Made by a program: the position numbers and the translations under genes
Notes under the pieces: generated by a model
Seen by the model: only the letters and a program-made list of their open reading frames with translations
Told to the model about the DNA's origin: nothing
Database searches by the model: none
Source of the DNA: Prorocentrum cordatum
Taxonomy: Eukaryota; Sar; Dinophyceae; Prorocentrales; Prorocentraceae
Direction: 5' to 3'
Length of the DNA stretch: 64,000 nt
Assembly: GCA_963575745.1 (NCBI GenBank)
Contig: CAUYUJ010005603.1
Coordinates: 378,862 to 442,861, forward strand
Shown here: positions 10,450 to 20,969 of the stretch, in pieces
Numbering within the stretch: the first letter of the stretch is position 1
Layout of the letters: each line of letters starts with the position of its first letter

Positions 10450-10985
10450 GTCTGTCTGTCTGTCTGCCTGTCTGTCTGTCTCTGTCTCTGTCTGTCTCTG
10501 TCTCTGTCTCTGTCTCTGTCTCTGCCTGTCTCTGTCTCTGTCTCTGTCTCTGTCTCTGTCTCTGTCTCTGTCTCTCTCTGTCTGTGCGCGTGCGCGTGCG
10601 CGTGCGCGTGCGCGTGCGCGTGCGCGTGCGCGTGCGCGTGCGCGTGCGCGTGCGCGTGCGCGTGGTGCGGGTGCGGGTGCGGGTGCGGTGCGGTGCGGTG
10701 CGTGTGCGGGTGTGGGTGTGGGTGTGGGTGTGGGTGTGGGTGTGGGTGTGGGTGTGGGTGTGGGTGTGGGTGTGGGTGTGGGTGTGGGTGTGGGGGTGGG
10801 TGTGGGTGTGGGTGTGGGTGTGGGTGTGGGTGTGGGTGTGGGTGTGGGTGTGGGTGTGGGTGTGGGTGTGGGTGTGGGTGTGGGTGTGGGTGTGGGTGTG
10901 GGTGTGGGTGTGGGTGTGTGGGTGTGGGTGTGGGTGTGTGTGTGTGTGGGTGTGGGTGTGTGTGTGTGTGTGGGGGGGGGGGTCG
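10236..10985 (+). repeat. Composite microsatellite: TG, TCTG, TCTCTG, CGTGCG, GGGTGT
   Basis: Five related motifs follow in sequence: TG (10250-10305), TCTG (10306-10490), TCTCTG (10490-10575), alternating purine-pyrimidine GTGCGC (10584-10662) and GGGTGT (about 10698-10975). The fourth can adopt Z-DNA; the fifth has runs of three G separated by three bases and can form G-quadruplexes. All long open frames here are repeat artefacts. Confidence 0.97.
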
Positions 10986-11239
10986 CGACGTGGCAGAGGG
11001 CCCAATTTCGCCCAAGATGGCTCCGAACGGGCCTCCGATGCTCAAAGATGGCAACTGCGGCCGAAGATAGCCGAAGATTGTTCAAGCTAGCTTCCGACAT
11101 ACCTCTAAGATGCTCGACGAGGGCAACAACCAAGTGCTCTCGGAGCCCATCCAGGACCTCCCCAATAGGCCAACATCCTGCAAAAGCGTAAGGCTCATCA
11201 AGGATGCTTGGCGTCTCGCCTGTTCGCTTCCGATGCGCG

Positions 11240-11545
11240 TGTGAAGCTTCAAGATGGCCGAATGGAGGCGCACGAGGGGCCCAAGAGGCCCCACAGACGC
11301 TCCCAAGAGCGCCCAAGATCGTCCCGAGAGCATCCCAAGAGAACCCCAAGAGACGATATGTATGGCCCCAGGAGGGGGGAACAGACATTTAGACCCCCCG
11401 TTTGATCGATGGCCTCCAAAATTGGTGCCAAGATGTCCAGGGCTCCCAAGGAAACCCCGAGAGGGCTCCAAAAGGGCCCCAAGACACCCCAAAAAGGCCC
11501 TAATCGGACCCCAAGATCCTACAAAAGAGTTCCAAGAGGGCTACA
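11240..11545 (+). repeat. CCAAGAGGCCCC-type spaced tract
   Basis: Imperfect units of 11-15 bases around CCAAGA and GCCCC. This is the tract type found inside the composite elements at 16.34 and 43.65 kb. A CCCGTTTGATCGATGGCC phrase just upstream (11396) matches the junction phrase in those elements. Confidence 0.8.
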
Positions 11546-11564
11546 AATGATTTTGAGAGCTCTG

Positions 11565-11710
11565 TCCTCGTCCTCGTTGTCCTCCTCCTCCTCCTCCTCA
11601 TCCTTGCCCTCATCGTCGTCCTTTTCCGTTTCCTCCTATTCCTCGTCGTCGTGGTGGTGGTCGTCGTCGTCTTCCTCCTCCTCCTCCTCCTCCTCCTTCC
11701 CTCGCCCCCA
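11565..11710 (+). repeat. CTC/GTCGTC trinucleotide tract
   Basis: TCCTCGTCCTC, GTCGTCGTGGTGG and CTCCTC units. It sits between the spaced tract and the element end at 11838, in the same order as in the 43.65-45.79 kb element. Confidence 0.9.
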
Positions 11711-11780
11711 CGCGGGCCCCAGGCATGGCCCGAAGAGGCCCTCCTAGGCCACATCCTTGTCCACTCTCTATTCACCCTGG

Positions 11781-12080
11781 TCACTGTATAAATCTCATTG
11801 CCCCTTGTGCGGCCAGCTCTCGCGGGCAGACTTCTGAATGAGCTGGCGGGGGTACGCGAAGCGTGAAGAACTCAAACTCATTCCTGACGTGCTCTTGCAC
11901 ATGCACGGTGGCGTGGTTTGCCGCAGGCAGCTGGATAGCATCAAATCTGAATTCCGCTGCGCAATTAGTGCGCTCAAGGTAGGTCTCGGTGACCTTAATT
12001 CCTAGGCCCCCAGGTGGACCTATGGATACACGTGTGGAATGTTTTACGGTCGCCTCGCGCGCTACCATTGCGCGTAACAT
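11781..12080 (-). CDS. Hypothetical 99-residue retrogene downstream of a spliced-leader relict
   Basis: The reading frame starts at the ATG at 12078-12080, 52 bases after the genomic spliced-leader copy at 12133-12154, and ends at 11781. The protein starts MLRAMVAREATVKHS and has a balanced core (GLGIKVTETYLERTNC, FRFDAIQLPAANHATVHV) with no repeats. The position right behind a leader relict says the source mRNA was trans-spliced, reverse transcribed and inserted. The last 30 codons overlap the repeat end at 11838-11868, which here encodes TLRVPPPAH. The native C terminus may therefore have been replaced by mobile-element sequence. The frame is open upstream through the leader, as expected by chance. 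The family is not recognised. Whether it is expressed is unknown. Confidence 0.5.
   Translation of the reverse strand: MLRAMVAREATVKHSTRVSIGPPGGLGIKVTETYLERTNCAAEFRFDAIQLPAANHATVHVQEHVRNEFEFFTLRVPPPAHSEVCPRELAAQGAMRFIQ
11838..11868 (+). mobile_element. Right end of a composite element (solo)
   Basis: GAGCTGGCGGGGGTACGCGA followed by AGCGT matches the right ends at 16938 and 45763. The matching left end was not found upstream, so this copy is 5'-truncated or rearranged. Confidence 0.6.
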
Positions 12081-12132
12081 GCAGAAATCCACAATGTCTG
12101 ACTCATCGCTTTGGCGGGGCACTCCCTGCAGC

Positions 12133-12154
12133 CTTGAGCAAAAATGACTACGTA
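12133..12154 (-). other. Relict dinoflagellate spliced leader (19/22)
   Basis: Read on the minus strand, this is TACGTAGTC then ATTTTTGCTCAAG. Compared with the known 22-nt DinoSL (using T as first base), 19 of 22 positions match, with differences at positions 2, 9 and 15. It lies 52 bases upstream of a minus-strand ATG frame, in the right orientation. Confidence 0.85.
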
Positions 12155-12179
12155 CGGTATGTTCCGACTGTCCGTAGTC

Positions 12180-13640
12180 TATCCCCTGCCGACTCCTCGT
12201 CCTCCTCCTCCCCATGTTCCTCCTCCACCCCACCCGCCTGCCCCTACTCCTTGTTGCCTATTCAACCCTCGTCCTCAATCCTCCTTCAACCCCTCCTCAT
12301 CCTGCACATGCGGATCCTGCCCATGCAAATCCCCTGGTCGGGGCCTGTCGGTTCCCACCGGTGGGCAACGGCGCACCACCTTCTGCGTGACTCCCTCCCT
12401 TCTCTCCTCACTCCCTCCCGCCCCGTTCCCCTCCCGCGCCCCATGGGGAGGCCCCTGTCCTGGATGCACCAAGAGTCATGTCATGGCCCGACCGTCCACA
12501 ACCGCTTCTGGAAATCGAGAGATTCCACGCACCCCTTCTCTTGAGCGCGGAAGTCCTCAAGGCCTGGAAGGCCAGCGCCCTCCTGCCTACAGCACCGGCG
12601 GTGACACGAGGGGGCATGACAGAGTGAGGCGTCTGGAGGCCTCTGGAGCTCTTCAAGGGGGCTGCCCTCGCGGTCACCGCGGGCTGGCGGCACAACAGCG
12701 TCATACCCTCTCTCTTGCGCGACCTCAGGAAAGCTCGAGCCCACCTGCAAAGCCACGGGGGGGCCCTGAGGGGCGGGTGGAAGTGCGAAAAAGCAGGGCA
12801 ACGCGCGATTCTCCCTTCCTCCTACCTTCCATCCACCCTCACACCCTCGCAAAGCGCTTTCCTCCCCACTCCAATCTCTTAGTTCCTCTCTGCCTCCGCA
12901 CGCGGCTCACCCTGGGCAACTTTGGCGATTGAAGGAAGCTCTTCCTCCATGAACGTCTCGCCAGGCATCTGACATGGCCTGTCTTCCGGGGCTACCCCAA
13001 GTCCACCTGGTGAAAAACACTTCTTGCGGGTTGGGGGGCGTGGGCTGGCGCAGAGACGGAGGTCTCAAAGTGAGGGCCTCTTCCCGCTGCAACCCTGCGG
13101 ATTATGTCCCCGCAACGTCCACTTGTTGCCCGAAAAGGTCGCGAGCCAGTCTCCGCGCTTCAGCCAAACCGCACGAACTCCCGCCCCCCGTCCACGCCCG
13201 CGCTCCCGCGCGCGCGCTGGGGAAGGGGCAAGGCGAGGAGGAGGAGGCGATGTATGTCATCCCCTTCCCTCTCCCTCGTCCTTCTTCTTCTCACTCTTCC
13301 TGCTACTCCTCCCCTTCTACTCCTCCAAATTCCTCCTCTGCCACCCTTTCCCTCCTCCTCACCTTGGCCCGCCTTGGCACCGGGAAGGCGACCGCGTCCT
13401 CCTCCTCACTCCTCCTCACTCCTTCGTTCGCCTACGTAAGGGTGGAGCTGGCCCGCCTTGGCACCGGGAAGGCGACCGCGAAACGGCACGGCATCTCCTC
13501 TTGGTACCGTGGCTCCTCAGAGGAACAAATTTCGCGCTCCTCCTCCTCCTCCGCCTCCTCCTCCTCCACTTGCTTCTCCTGCTGCTGCCGCCCCTCCTCC
13601 TGCTCGTCCTTCTCGTCCTCCTCCTCCTCCTCCTCTTCCT
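12180..13640. other. Pyrimidine-rich region, no supported gene
   Basis: Several CTC/CCT tracts (12195-12300, 13258-13360, 13535-13650) and one 40-bp direct duplication beginning GGCCCGCCTTGGCACCGGGA (13367 and 13450). Long plus frames here are proline/serine/arginine rich and shift with the tract. A minus-strand exon is possible between 12480 and 12850, but no family is seen. Confidence 0.6.
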
Positions 13641-13647
13641 CCTCCTC

Positions 13648-13772
13648 CTATTACTACTACTACAACTACTACAACAACTACTACTACTACTACTACTACT
13701 GCTACTACTACTACTGCTACTACTACTACTACTACTGCTACTATGACTACTACTACTAATAATAATAATACG

Positions 13773-13848
<76 letters not shown>

Positions 13849-13877
13849 TTACTGCGACTACGACTACGACTACGACG

Positions 13878-13918
<41 letters not shown>

Positions 13919-13952
13919 GACTACTACACTACTACTACTACTACTACTACTA

Positions 13953-14009
<57 letters not shown>

Positions 14010-14020
14010 GTACTTCGACG

Positions 14021-14062
<42 letters not shown>

Positions 14063-14375
14063 GGTACTACTACTACTACTACTACTACTGCGACTACAAC
14101 TACGACTACAACTACTACGGCTACTACGACTACTACGACTACTCCTACTACTACTACGACCTACCTACCTACCTACCTACCTACCTACCTACCTACCTAC
14201 CTACCTACTACTACGACTACTACTGCTACTGCTTCTGCTACTGCTACTACTACTACTACTACTGCTACTACTAAAACTGACGCTACGACTTCTACACATA
14301 CTCATTCTACTACGACTATCCCTAGTATTCCGACCACTACTACTACATCTACATCTACGAAAACTATTACTAAGG

Positions 14376-14415
<40 letters not shown>

Positions 14416-14745
14416 GACTACTACTACGACTACGACTGCCACCACTACTACTACTACTGCTACTACTACTACTGCTACTGCTACTACTACTACTACTACT
14501 CCGACAACGCCTACTACTACTTCTACACCGATATCAACACGACTACTGCTACCACAAGAATCAATACTACTAAGACTACTCCTGATTCCAAACTAACTAC
14601 TACTACTACCACTTCTACTACCACCACTACTACTACGACTACTACGACTACTGCTGCTGCTACTACTACTGCTACTACTACTACTGCTACTACTGTTACT
14701 GCTACTGTTGATATGACAATCTCTACTACGACAACTACTACCACA

Positions 14746-14783
<38 letters not shown>

Positions 14784-14862
14784 GAGTACGACTACGACGG
14801 CTACTACTACTACTACGCCTACTACTACTACGACTACTGCTTCGACTACTACGACTACTACG

Positions 14863-14895
<33 letters not shown>

Positions 14896-15075
14896 GCTAA
14901 GTAGTACTGGTAGTAGTAGTAGTACTACTACTACTACTACTACTACTAGCACTACTATGCTTACTACTACTCCGACTACTACGACTACGACTCCTACTAC
15001 TACTACTACTACTACTACTACTGATAGTACTAGTACTAATACTACTACTAACAACAACAACAACTACTACTACTA

Positions 15076-15106
<31 letters not shown>

Positions 15107-15242
15107 GACTCATAATACTACTACTACTCATACTGCAAATTCTAGCGCTGCTAGTACTACTAGTACTTCGACGACTACGACTACTACTAACTACTATGCG
15201 ACTACTGCGACTACTGCGACTACCACTACTCCAACTACTACA

Positions 15243-15311
<69 letters not shown>

Positions 15312-15394
15312 ACTACTACGACGTCTACTACCCCGGCCACTACTACTACGACGACGGCGACGATACTACTACTACTACTACTACTACTACTACG

Positions 15395-15434
<40 letters not shown>

Positions 15435-15435
15435 G

Positions 15436-15469
<34 letters not shown>

Positions 15470-15658
15470 TACTACTACGACTACGCCTGCTACTACTCTG
15501 CCACTACTACTGCTATTGCTACTACTACTACTGCTACTTCTACTACTACTACTACTACTACGACTACTACGACTACAACTACTACCACCACTACTACTAC
15601 TACTACTACTACGACTACTACTAATAATGATAATAATAATACTGCGACTGCTACTACG

Positions 15659-15690
<32 letters not shown>

Positions 15691-15722
15691 GACTACTACT
15701 ACTGCTACTACTACTACTACTC

Positions 15723-15762
<40 letters not shown>

Positions 15763-15830
15763 AACTACGACTACTACTACTACTACGACGTCTACTACCC
15801 CGGCCACTACTACTACGACGACGGCGACGA

Positions 15831-15881
<51 letters not shown>

Positions 15882-15891
15882 GACTACTGCG

Positions 15892-15935
<44 letters not shown>

Positions 15936-16162
15936 GCCTGCTACTACTACTGCCACTGCCACTACTACTGCTATTGCTACTACTACTACTGCTACTACTA
16001 CTACTACTATCACTACTACTACTTCTACTACTACTACTACTACTACGACTACTACTACGACTACTACGACTACAACTACTACCACCACTACTACTCCTAC
16101 TACTACTACGACTACTACTAATAATGATAATACTAATACTACGACTACTACTACTACTACTG

Positions 16163-16195
<33 letters not shown>

Positions 16196-16236
16196 CTACT
16201 ACTACTACTACTATTACAAATCCTACTAAAACTATG

Positions 16237-16282
<46 letters not shown>

Positions 16283-16325
16283 GAATAATAGTAATACTAA
16301 CAATACTACAAATACTGATACCAAT
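13648..16325 (+). repeat. 2.7-kb imperfect CTA trinucleotide array
   Basis: CTA units interrupted by CGA, GCTA and CTAC (a CTAC block at about 14160-14208). An internal near-identical duplication is visible: the phrase ACGTCTACTACCCCGGCCAC occurs at about 15320 and 15786. The array ends 13 bases before the left end of the composite element at 16338. Confidence 0.97.
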
Positions 16326-16337
16326 CCTAAACGAATC

Positions 16338-16965
16338 CCACCAGCCCGCTGGGCGTGAGTGGTTTAGCGAGCTCTCTCTGTTCTCAACCCCCCTTCTTCC
16401 CCTTCGGGGAGGGGTTTACCCCTCCCCCTACCCCTTCCCCCTGGGCCTGGAGAGGGCGTTTCGCGGGTGGTTGGAGGGTTTTTTTCGACTCCTGGGAGGG
16501 CTAAACTTCGACACCCCTCACGAGGATTCTGGCCCCGACGGGGGGAGGCAGAAAACCCCCCCCTCTTCTTTGAAGCCAAAAACATTGATTTTACTACGGT
16601 TGTGGCACCATTTTGGCCTTCTGAGGGGGCAGCGCTAATTAAAGCTCCCCTCTTCTTTCAAGCCAAAATCATTGATGTTACTAAGGTTGTGGCCCCATGT
16701 TGGCCTTCTGAGGGGGCAGCGCTAATTAAAGCTCCCCTCTTCTTTGATCGCCTTCCTCCAAGATGGCCCCAAGAAGCGCCCAGGAGGCACCAAGGGGCCC
16801 CAAGATGGCCCCAAGAGGCCCCCAGGAGGCCCCCAAGAGGATCCCAAACGGCCCAAAGAGGCCCCCCCGAGGCACCCAAGACGCCGAAAAGCCCATCAGG
16901 ACGACCCTCTACTCGCCTGGGCGTCGTTCCTGGACGGGCTGGTGGGGGTACGCGAATCGTGATGA
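16338..16965 (+). mobile_element. Composite element with terminal inverted repeats, copy 1
   Basis: Left end ATCCCACCAGCCC; right end GGGCTGGTGGGGGTACGCGA. The 11-bp core CCCACCAGCCC is a perfect inverted repeat. The first ~220 bases are about 97% identical by eye to 43653-43880. An internal TTTGATCG phrase and a CCAAGATGGCCCC tract (16758-16890) follow, plus a 76-bp duplication at about 16567-16720 (AGCCAAAAnCATTGAT). No transposase frame was found; it looks non-autonomous. Confidence 0.65.
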
Positions 16966-16969
16966 ATAA

Positions 16970-17160
16970 TCCTGTTATCTGGGAGGAGGATCATCAGCAC
17001 CACAGTTCAGATACTCCGAGTCCAGCTACGCTGAAGGAGCCCAAGTCGGGCGAATGAGAAACAGCGCGCTGGGTCGAGTGCTAAGATGCATGCGGCCAAG
17101 CTCGTTCATTCATTCACTCATGCATTGGCGGCGATTGACGGCTAGAATTTCTCGGCCAAT
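16970..17160. other. Unassigned unique DNA
   Basis: No repeat or gene is recognised. A short CATT repeat occurs at 17103-17126. Confidence 0.4.
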
Positions 17161-17163
17161 CAA

Positions 17164-17490
17164 CTAAGCATACCCGATCAGGTCAATCATATTACGCACG
17201 CGTGTCATATCGGCGTGGGTGATATCTGGGTCCTGGAGCGGGTTCGCTCGGACATCGGCCCGCGTCGGGACATCCGAACGGACGGGCTGATCTGCTTGCG
17301 CCCGCGTGCAACTCTTGCTGGCGATGACGGAGCAGCCACTGGGCAAACGCATGACTCGAAGCACTTGCAGCCATTCGTCGCTACGCACTCGCAATCCTTC
17401 ACCATTCAGGCTTTGGGGGTGGCGCAGGACCTGCTTTGCCCAACTGGTGCGCCGTTCTGCGATTCTCTGAGTGAAGTGTCCCCAGGCCAT
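17164..17490 (-). CDS. Hypothetical protein (108 residues)
   Basis: A minus-strand frame from an ATG at 17488-17490 to a stop at 17164. It reads MAWGHFTQRIAERRTSWAKQ, VLRHPQSLNGEGLRVRSDEW and LQVLRVMRLPSGCSVIASKS, and ends MTRVRNMIDLIGYA. The composition is protein-like with no low complexity. The frame extends upstream into the repeat at 17520-17800, where it becomes repeat-derived, so the internal ATG is the better start if the gene is complete. It could equally be a 3' exon. I do not recognise a family and see no catalytic motif. Confidence 0.4.
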   Translation of the reverse strand: MAWGHFTQRIAERRTSWAKQVLRHPQSLNGEGLRVRSDEWLQVLRVMRLPSGCSVIASKSCTRAQADQPVRSDVPTRADVRANPLQDPDITHADMTRVRNMIDLIGYA

Positions 17491-17589
17491 CGGGAGTCCA
17501 CTGCCCTCAATCCTTAACAACTGACTACTATATAGGGTACCGACCCCCGGCTCATGGATTCGTGGGGGTTCCAGCGAGCCTCGTGGGGC

Positions 17590-17790
17590 TCCCCGCAGGA
17601 CTCGTCGAGCTGCCCGCAGGAATGCTCCTGCGGCCACGAGGGCAAACCTGTCCGACAGGCACCAGAGCCACGAGGGCACGATGCTCCTGTCCGAACGCTC
17701 CTACGGCCACGAGGGCAAACCTGTCCGACAGGCAACAGGCACCTGTCCGAATGCTCCAACGGCCACGAGGGCAAGACGGCTCAAGAGTGC
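17590..17790 (+). repeat. Short repeat CCACGAGGGCAAACCTGTCC
   Basis: Three to four copies of a unit containing GGCCACGAGGGCAAACCTGTCCG-type sequence, alternating with CCGACAGGCA and TGCTCC segments, period about 36 or 72 bases. Confidence 0.85.
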
Positions 17791-17949
17791 CCCATCGGCC
17801 CAATATAGCCCAAGCGGGCTTCACAAGACTCCCCAAGAGGGCACCAGCACGTAAGCAAACATCCTTGATACTCATCAACGATTGTAGCATTTTCTGCGTT
17901 TAGAGACTTTAGCGTATACTTTATCGGTGTCGCCTTTCCGGGCTTGCAC

Positions 17950-18200
17950 GCTCCAAGATGGCGCAGGAGGCTCCCAAAACCGCCCCACGATGGCCAAATA
18001 GGCAACCAAGAGGGACCAGACGGCCAACAATGACCCCAAGACGAGCGAAAGGTCCCCAAGACAGCCGCACAGCCAAAAGAGGTCTCCAACACGGCCTCAG
18101 ATGTCAAGCCTCCGCCCCAAAATGGTCCCAATATCCCCCCAAAGCCCCCAAGAGGTCGCAAGGAGCTCCCAAGAGTCCTTGCAAGATGCCCCCTTAGAGA
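17950..18200 (+). repeat. CCAAGATGGC-type spaced tract
   Basis: The same loose 11-15-base CCAAGA/GCCCC rhythm as at 11240 and 43905. Confidence 0.7.
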
Positions 18201-18439
18201 CATACCAAAAGACCTAGATTTGCATCCAAGAGGCCTCTGACCCACAACCCAAACACGGTGGCAGGGTGGGCCAAACGCCATTCGATCCGTCACCCAAGAT
18301 TGCCTACAAGAGGGGTTGTTGGGTTGCCAGACGATAACATTTTGAGCCCTTCCATCCCAACATATTCCTGCTCATCTCGCCGGCCGCCTGGAGAGCAAAC
18401 TAGAGAGAATCAAACTTAGCTTGGCCAAAGACCCGATCA

Positions 18440-19495
18440 TATGCAACTGTGAACACCGCATCCGTGAGAATCGCGGTGGATCTCCCTATGGGGCCACGAG
18501 ACGCCGTACTGGGTGGAGCGGGACGCATGTGAACCCAGCCAACGGAACCTTCGGTGGAGCCTTCTATGGGGCCACGAAACGGCTTACTGGGTGACGCTGG
18601 GCGCATGTGAACACAGCCACTGGGACCTTCGGTGGAGCTCCCTTGTGGGGCCACGAGACGCCGTACTGGGTGGCGCGGGACGCATGTCAACACAGCCAAC
18701 GGGGCCTTCGGTGGAGCTCCCTGTGGGGCAACGAAACGTCGTACTGGGTGCCGCGGGACGCATGTGAACACAGCCACTGGAGCCTTCGGTGGAGCCTTCT
18801 CTGGGGCCACGAAACGGCTTACTGGGTGGCGCGGGACGCATGTGAACACAACCACTGGGCCTTCGGTGGAACTCCATATGGGGCCACGAGACGCCCTACT
18901 GGGTGGCGCGGGACGCATCTCAACACAGCCAACGGGGCCTTCGGTGAAGCTCCCTGTGGGGCCACTAAACGCCGTACTGGGAGGCGCGGGACGCATGTGA
19001 ACACAGCCACTGGGACCCATGTGAACACAGCCACTGGGACCTTCGGTGGAGCTCCCTTTGGGGCCACGAAACGCCGTACTGGGTGGAGAGGGACGCATGT
19101 GAACACAGCCAACGGGGCCTTCGGTGGTGGAGCTCCCTGTGGGGCCACGAAACGCGGTGCTGGGTGGCGCGGGACGCATGTGAACACAACCACTGGGGCC
19201 TTCGGTGGAACTCCCTCTGGGAGACACGAGACGCCGTACTGGGTGGTGCGGGACGCATGTGAACACAACCACTGGGGGCTTCGGTGGAGCTCCGCACTGG
19301 GTTGTGCGGTCCCTGTGGCCACGAGACGCCATATTGGGTGCCGCGGGACGCATGTGAACACAGCCGCTGGAGCCTTCGGTGGAGCTTCTTCCAGGGTCAC
19401 GAACCGCTCTGGGTGGCGCTGGATGCATGTGAACACAGCCTCTGGGGCTTTCGGTGTAGCTCCCTATGGGGCCACGAAGCGCCGTACTGGGTGCG
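18440..19495 (-). repeat. ~87-bp satellite, inverted relative of the 8.9-kb array
   Basis: About twelve units of GGGGCCACGAAACGCCGTAC, then GGGTGGCGCGGGACGCATGT, GAACACAGCCACTGG and CCTTCGGTGGAGCTCC. Read on the minus strand it has the same CGTTTCGTGGCCCCA, AGCTCCACCGAA and CATGCGTCCC blocks in the same order as 8905-10185. The minus frame of 342 codons switches repeat frame partway (GCVHMRP to VFTCVPRH), so it is not a protein. Confidence 0.95.
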
Positions 19496-19499
19496 GGGG

Positions 19500-19565
19500 C
19501 AGAGGACGGATAGGAGGAGGAAGGAGGGGGAGGAGGAAGGAGGAGAGGAGAGGACAGGACTGAGG
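19500..19565 (+). repeat. GGAGGAAG purine tract
   Basis: A short GGAGGA-rich run directly after the satellite. Confidence 0.85.
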
Positions 19566-20150
19566 GAGACGCGGGGCGCTGTCTCCTCTAAACGAAGACC
19601 CAACACCACAGGATGGTTGGGAACAAAACGTGCACGTCAGCGGTGCATTGGCGAGGCGGTGAAACAAGATCCGCTGCTGATGATGACGCGGCCATGAAAA
19701 ACTGAGGCGCCGTGCAAAAAGGGGTTTGTAGAACAAGCGACTGTGCAATCAAGAATGCGCACATGTGCTGCTGTGCCGGGGCATGCCCACATGTCGTGCT
19801 TGCGTTCCGATATGGAAGCGATCCAACACGACCGACATACCTGTTCTAGAATGGATGCGAACATGTGCCGCCCACATGCCGTGCCGCGCCATGTCCACAT
19901 TCTAGAATGCGACGCTCGTGCCGCCCCCGTGAGGTGCCGTGCACGTGCCTTCCTGAAACAGGGAGAGCCAATTCCTGCGCAGGCAAATACAAAACTGTGA
20001 TGCAGGCGCTGCTTGGGGGCATAGTTCGCAACGTCGACCTCTGCTCGGAGTCCAGTCAAACTGGCCTGGGACTCCTTGGACGCATGCTGAAGGTCCGTAT
20101 TGAAGTCCTCCGCCTTCAGATTACACAGGCTTGCCTTGGGGGTCTCTTGA
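19566..20150. other. Unassigned DNA with short CACATGT-type repeats
   Basis: ACATGTGCCG/ACATGTCG phrases and TTCTAGAATG recur at 19750-19915. The minus-strand frame 19637-20161 is open but without recognised domains, and part of it is the repeat. No gene is called. Confidence 0.4.
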
Positions 20151-20154
20151 GCAT

Positions 20155-20580
20155 TTTCCAAGCCACTCGGGACTCCTCTTGGGCGGCATTGGGACCCTCT
20201 TTTCGCGAGCTCTTAAGAATTTCAACTCACGAGTCTAGAGTGTGGTTGAGGAGTTCGTAATCTCTGAGCTGTCCTGAAGCCTCTTGGACGCATCCAGGGG
20301 TGCCGCCTTAGGTGTTTGGGAGATTTGGGAGCCGTTTGGGGGGCCTCCTGAGTCATAGTGGACGTCTCTCGGGACCGTCTTTGACAAAATTCGGTGCCTC
20401 TGGGGCCGCCTTGCCTTTTTGGGAGCCTCTCGGGGACGCCCTGGGGCCGTGGGTCGTCTTGCGCCCCTCCTGGATCTCTTGAGCCGTCTTGCGCCCCTCC
20501 GCCCTCCAGAGGTCCTCGTGGGCCGTCTCGACCCCCTCTCGGGGGCGACGGGGGGCTATCGGGCGTGTTTGGACCCTATT
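20155..20580 (-). repeat. GGGGCCGTCTTG-type spaced tract (minus orientation)
   Basis: The reverse complement of the CCAAGA/GGCCCC tract type: repeated CTCTTGGG, GCCGTCTTG and GCCTC phrases every 11-20 bases. Confidence 0.7.
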
Positions 20581-20769
20581 GTGTCATTCTGAGAAGTGTT
20601 CAAGCTGCTCACAAGCACTGTTGGACATATCTTCGCGACGCACTGGAATTGCTTTGGGCGGCCAGGGGGAGGGTCGGGAGGCCGCGGGGTGGGGGGCTCA
20701 AAACGGGAGAAGGTGTCCCGATCGCTGATTTCGGTTCCTTGTGCCCGCTTGGTGTACGAATATGTATAT

Positions 20770-20885
20770 ATTGCTATGTGTGTGTGTGTGTCTCTCACTC
20801 TTCTCTCTCGCTCTTTCGTTCGCTCTCCCTCTCTCTCTCTCTCTCCCTCTCCCTCTCCCTCCCTCTCTCTCTATATATATACATA
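20770..20885 (+). repeat. TG then CT dinucleotide repeat
   Basis: A short TG run followed by CT-rich sequence and a TA run. Confidence 0.95.
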
Positions 20886-20969
20886 TCTATGGTATACACA
20901 CTGTCATTGCGTGCCAGGGAAAGCGGGGGGGAGGGACAACCGACGTAAACACAATACCACGCATGAAAC

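Noticed and set aside
10698-10975. Telomere-like GGGTGT repeat
   Set aside because: Dinoflagellate telomeres are reported as TTTAGGG. The block grades from neighbouring microsatellites and lies internally.
9898-11388. Several 260-390-codon frames over the composite microsatellite
   Set aside because: Period two, four and six repeats keep all six frames open; no non-repeat coding sequence.
12144-12932. 262-codon proline-rich plus-strand frame
   Set aside because: Begins in pyrimidine tracts, lies on the opposite strand to all supported genes and has no recognisable domain.
18400-19428. 342-codon minus-strand open frame with ~28-residue repeats
   Set aside because: It is the 87-bp satellite read through. 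The repeated peptide changes frame partway (GCVHMRP becomes VFTCVPRH) with no selection for one frame.
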